From Bacteroidota bacterium (GTDB lineage: Bacteria; Bacteroidota; Bacteroidia; Chitinophagales; Chitinophagaceae): 49,244 nt of DNA. The stretch is from positions 1-49,244 of the forward strand of contig JAEZDC010000031.1 in the NCBI GenBank assembly GCA_023429825.1, given 5' to 3'. The notes under the pieces are model-generated. The model did no database searches, was not told the origin of the DNA, and saw only the letters and a list, made by a program, of their open reading frames with translations. The translations under genes and the position numbers were made by a program. Numbering within the stretch: the first letter of the stretch is position 1; every line of letters begins with the position of its first letter. This document shows, one piece after another, positions 49,040 to 49,244 of this stretch.

Positions 49040-49244
49040 AAATAAGAAATAATAAATGAGGAATGAGAAGGTAAGTCCGAAATGATAACAGTACTACGAC
49101 GCACTTTTTTATTTCTTATCAATTATTTCTCATTCGTTGATAATTAGAAATAAGAAATAATAAATGAGGAATGAGAAAGTAATACAGACGCAGCAGGATC
49201 GAACTGGTACACTTTTTAATTTTCTATTTCTTATTAATTATTTC
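49033..49244. repeat. AT-rich tandem repeat, about 108 bp per unit, cut by the window end
   Basis: TAATTAGAAATAAGAAATAA starts at 49033 and again at 49141, followed in both by the same roughly 17 bp (TAAATGAGGAATGAGAA). The unit ends also match (TTTCTTAT...AATTATTTC). The middle of each unit differs. Each unit's ends are partly complementary, so each can fold on itself. The first copy overlaps the last bases of the ferredoxin gene. Confidence 0.7.

Noticed and set aside
1..49244. tRNA or rRNA genes
   Set aside because: No GTTCGAATC-type T-arm, CCA end or conserved rRNA segment was found by eye on either strand.

Overview
The window looks like chromosomal DNA of a Bacteroidota bacterium, most likely in or near the family Chitinophagaceae. 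The basis is moderate GC, few Shine-Dalgarno sequences, a secreted protein with a type IX secretion (T9SS) sorting tail, two large CarboxypepD_reg/beta-barrel outer-membrane proteins, several LytS/LytTR pairs, and small proteins such as DUF2200, DUF2911 and DUF4112. There is no rRNA, tRNA, CRISPR array, transposase, phage gene or plasmid replication gene. It is a chromosomal segment rich in signalling and envelope genes.

Layout. 0-4 kb: the tail of a caspase-like protein, a secreted unknown, a periplasmic RidA, an M20 amidohydrolase and a duplicated PAP2/vanadium-haloperoxidase-like enzyme. 4-13 kb: two LytS/LytTR systems, a sigma factor/membrane partner pair, a T9SS-secreted repeat protein and a DUF2911-TPR protein. 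The last two share an upstream direct repeat that also faces the second LytS/LytTR operon. 13-16.7 kb: a GH43 glycosidase and a run of very small helical proteins, one broken by a frameshift, plus a lone PAS protein. 16.8-18.1 kb: arsM and arsR, each preceded by the same 16-bp operator. 18.7-23.2 kb: an unknown helical protein, an esterase-TPR protein divergent from a third LytS/LytTR pair, and a small membrane protein. 23.3-27 kb: an RsbQ-like hydrolase beside a PAS histidine kinase, a divergent single-domain response regulator and a secreted S33-type hydrolase. 27.2-34.6 kb: two outer-membrane beta-barrel proteins flanking an OmpR-type two-component system, with palindromes in the divergent promoter region. 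34.8-38.1 kb: a four-gene operon (OmpR regulator, kinase, PepSY-like lipoprotein, SdiA-regulated-like protein). 38.2-43.8 kb: DedA, a secreted unknown, an amidohydrolase-NTF2 fusion, then an ECF sigma factor with DoxX and flavoreductase genes that all carry the same TGTAACC promoter element. 44-49 kb: secreted and cytosolic unknowns, a 21-bp hairpin-bearing tandem array, copies of a dispersed intergenic repeat, a full caspase-like protein, a ferredoxin and an AT-rich 108-bp tandem repeat cut by the window end.

Regulation dominates the window: six histidine kinases, seven response regulators, two ECF-type sigma factors, one ArsR and one RsbQ-like sensor. Several control circuits can be read directly from repeated DNA motifs. 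The observations that most deserve follow-up are the 21-bp hairpin array (45675-45991), the RsbQ-PAS-kinase module, the three-promoter ECF regulon, and the dispersed repeat family with its mini-ORFs. Functions of unnamed proteins are left open. All domain calls are by eye from translated sequence.
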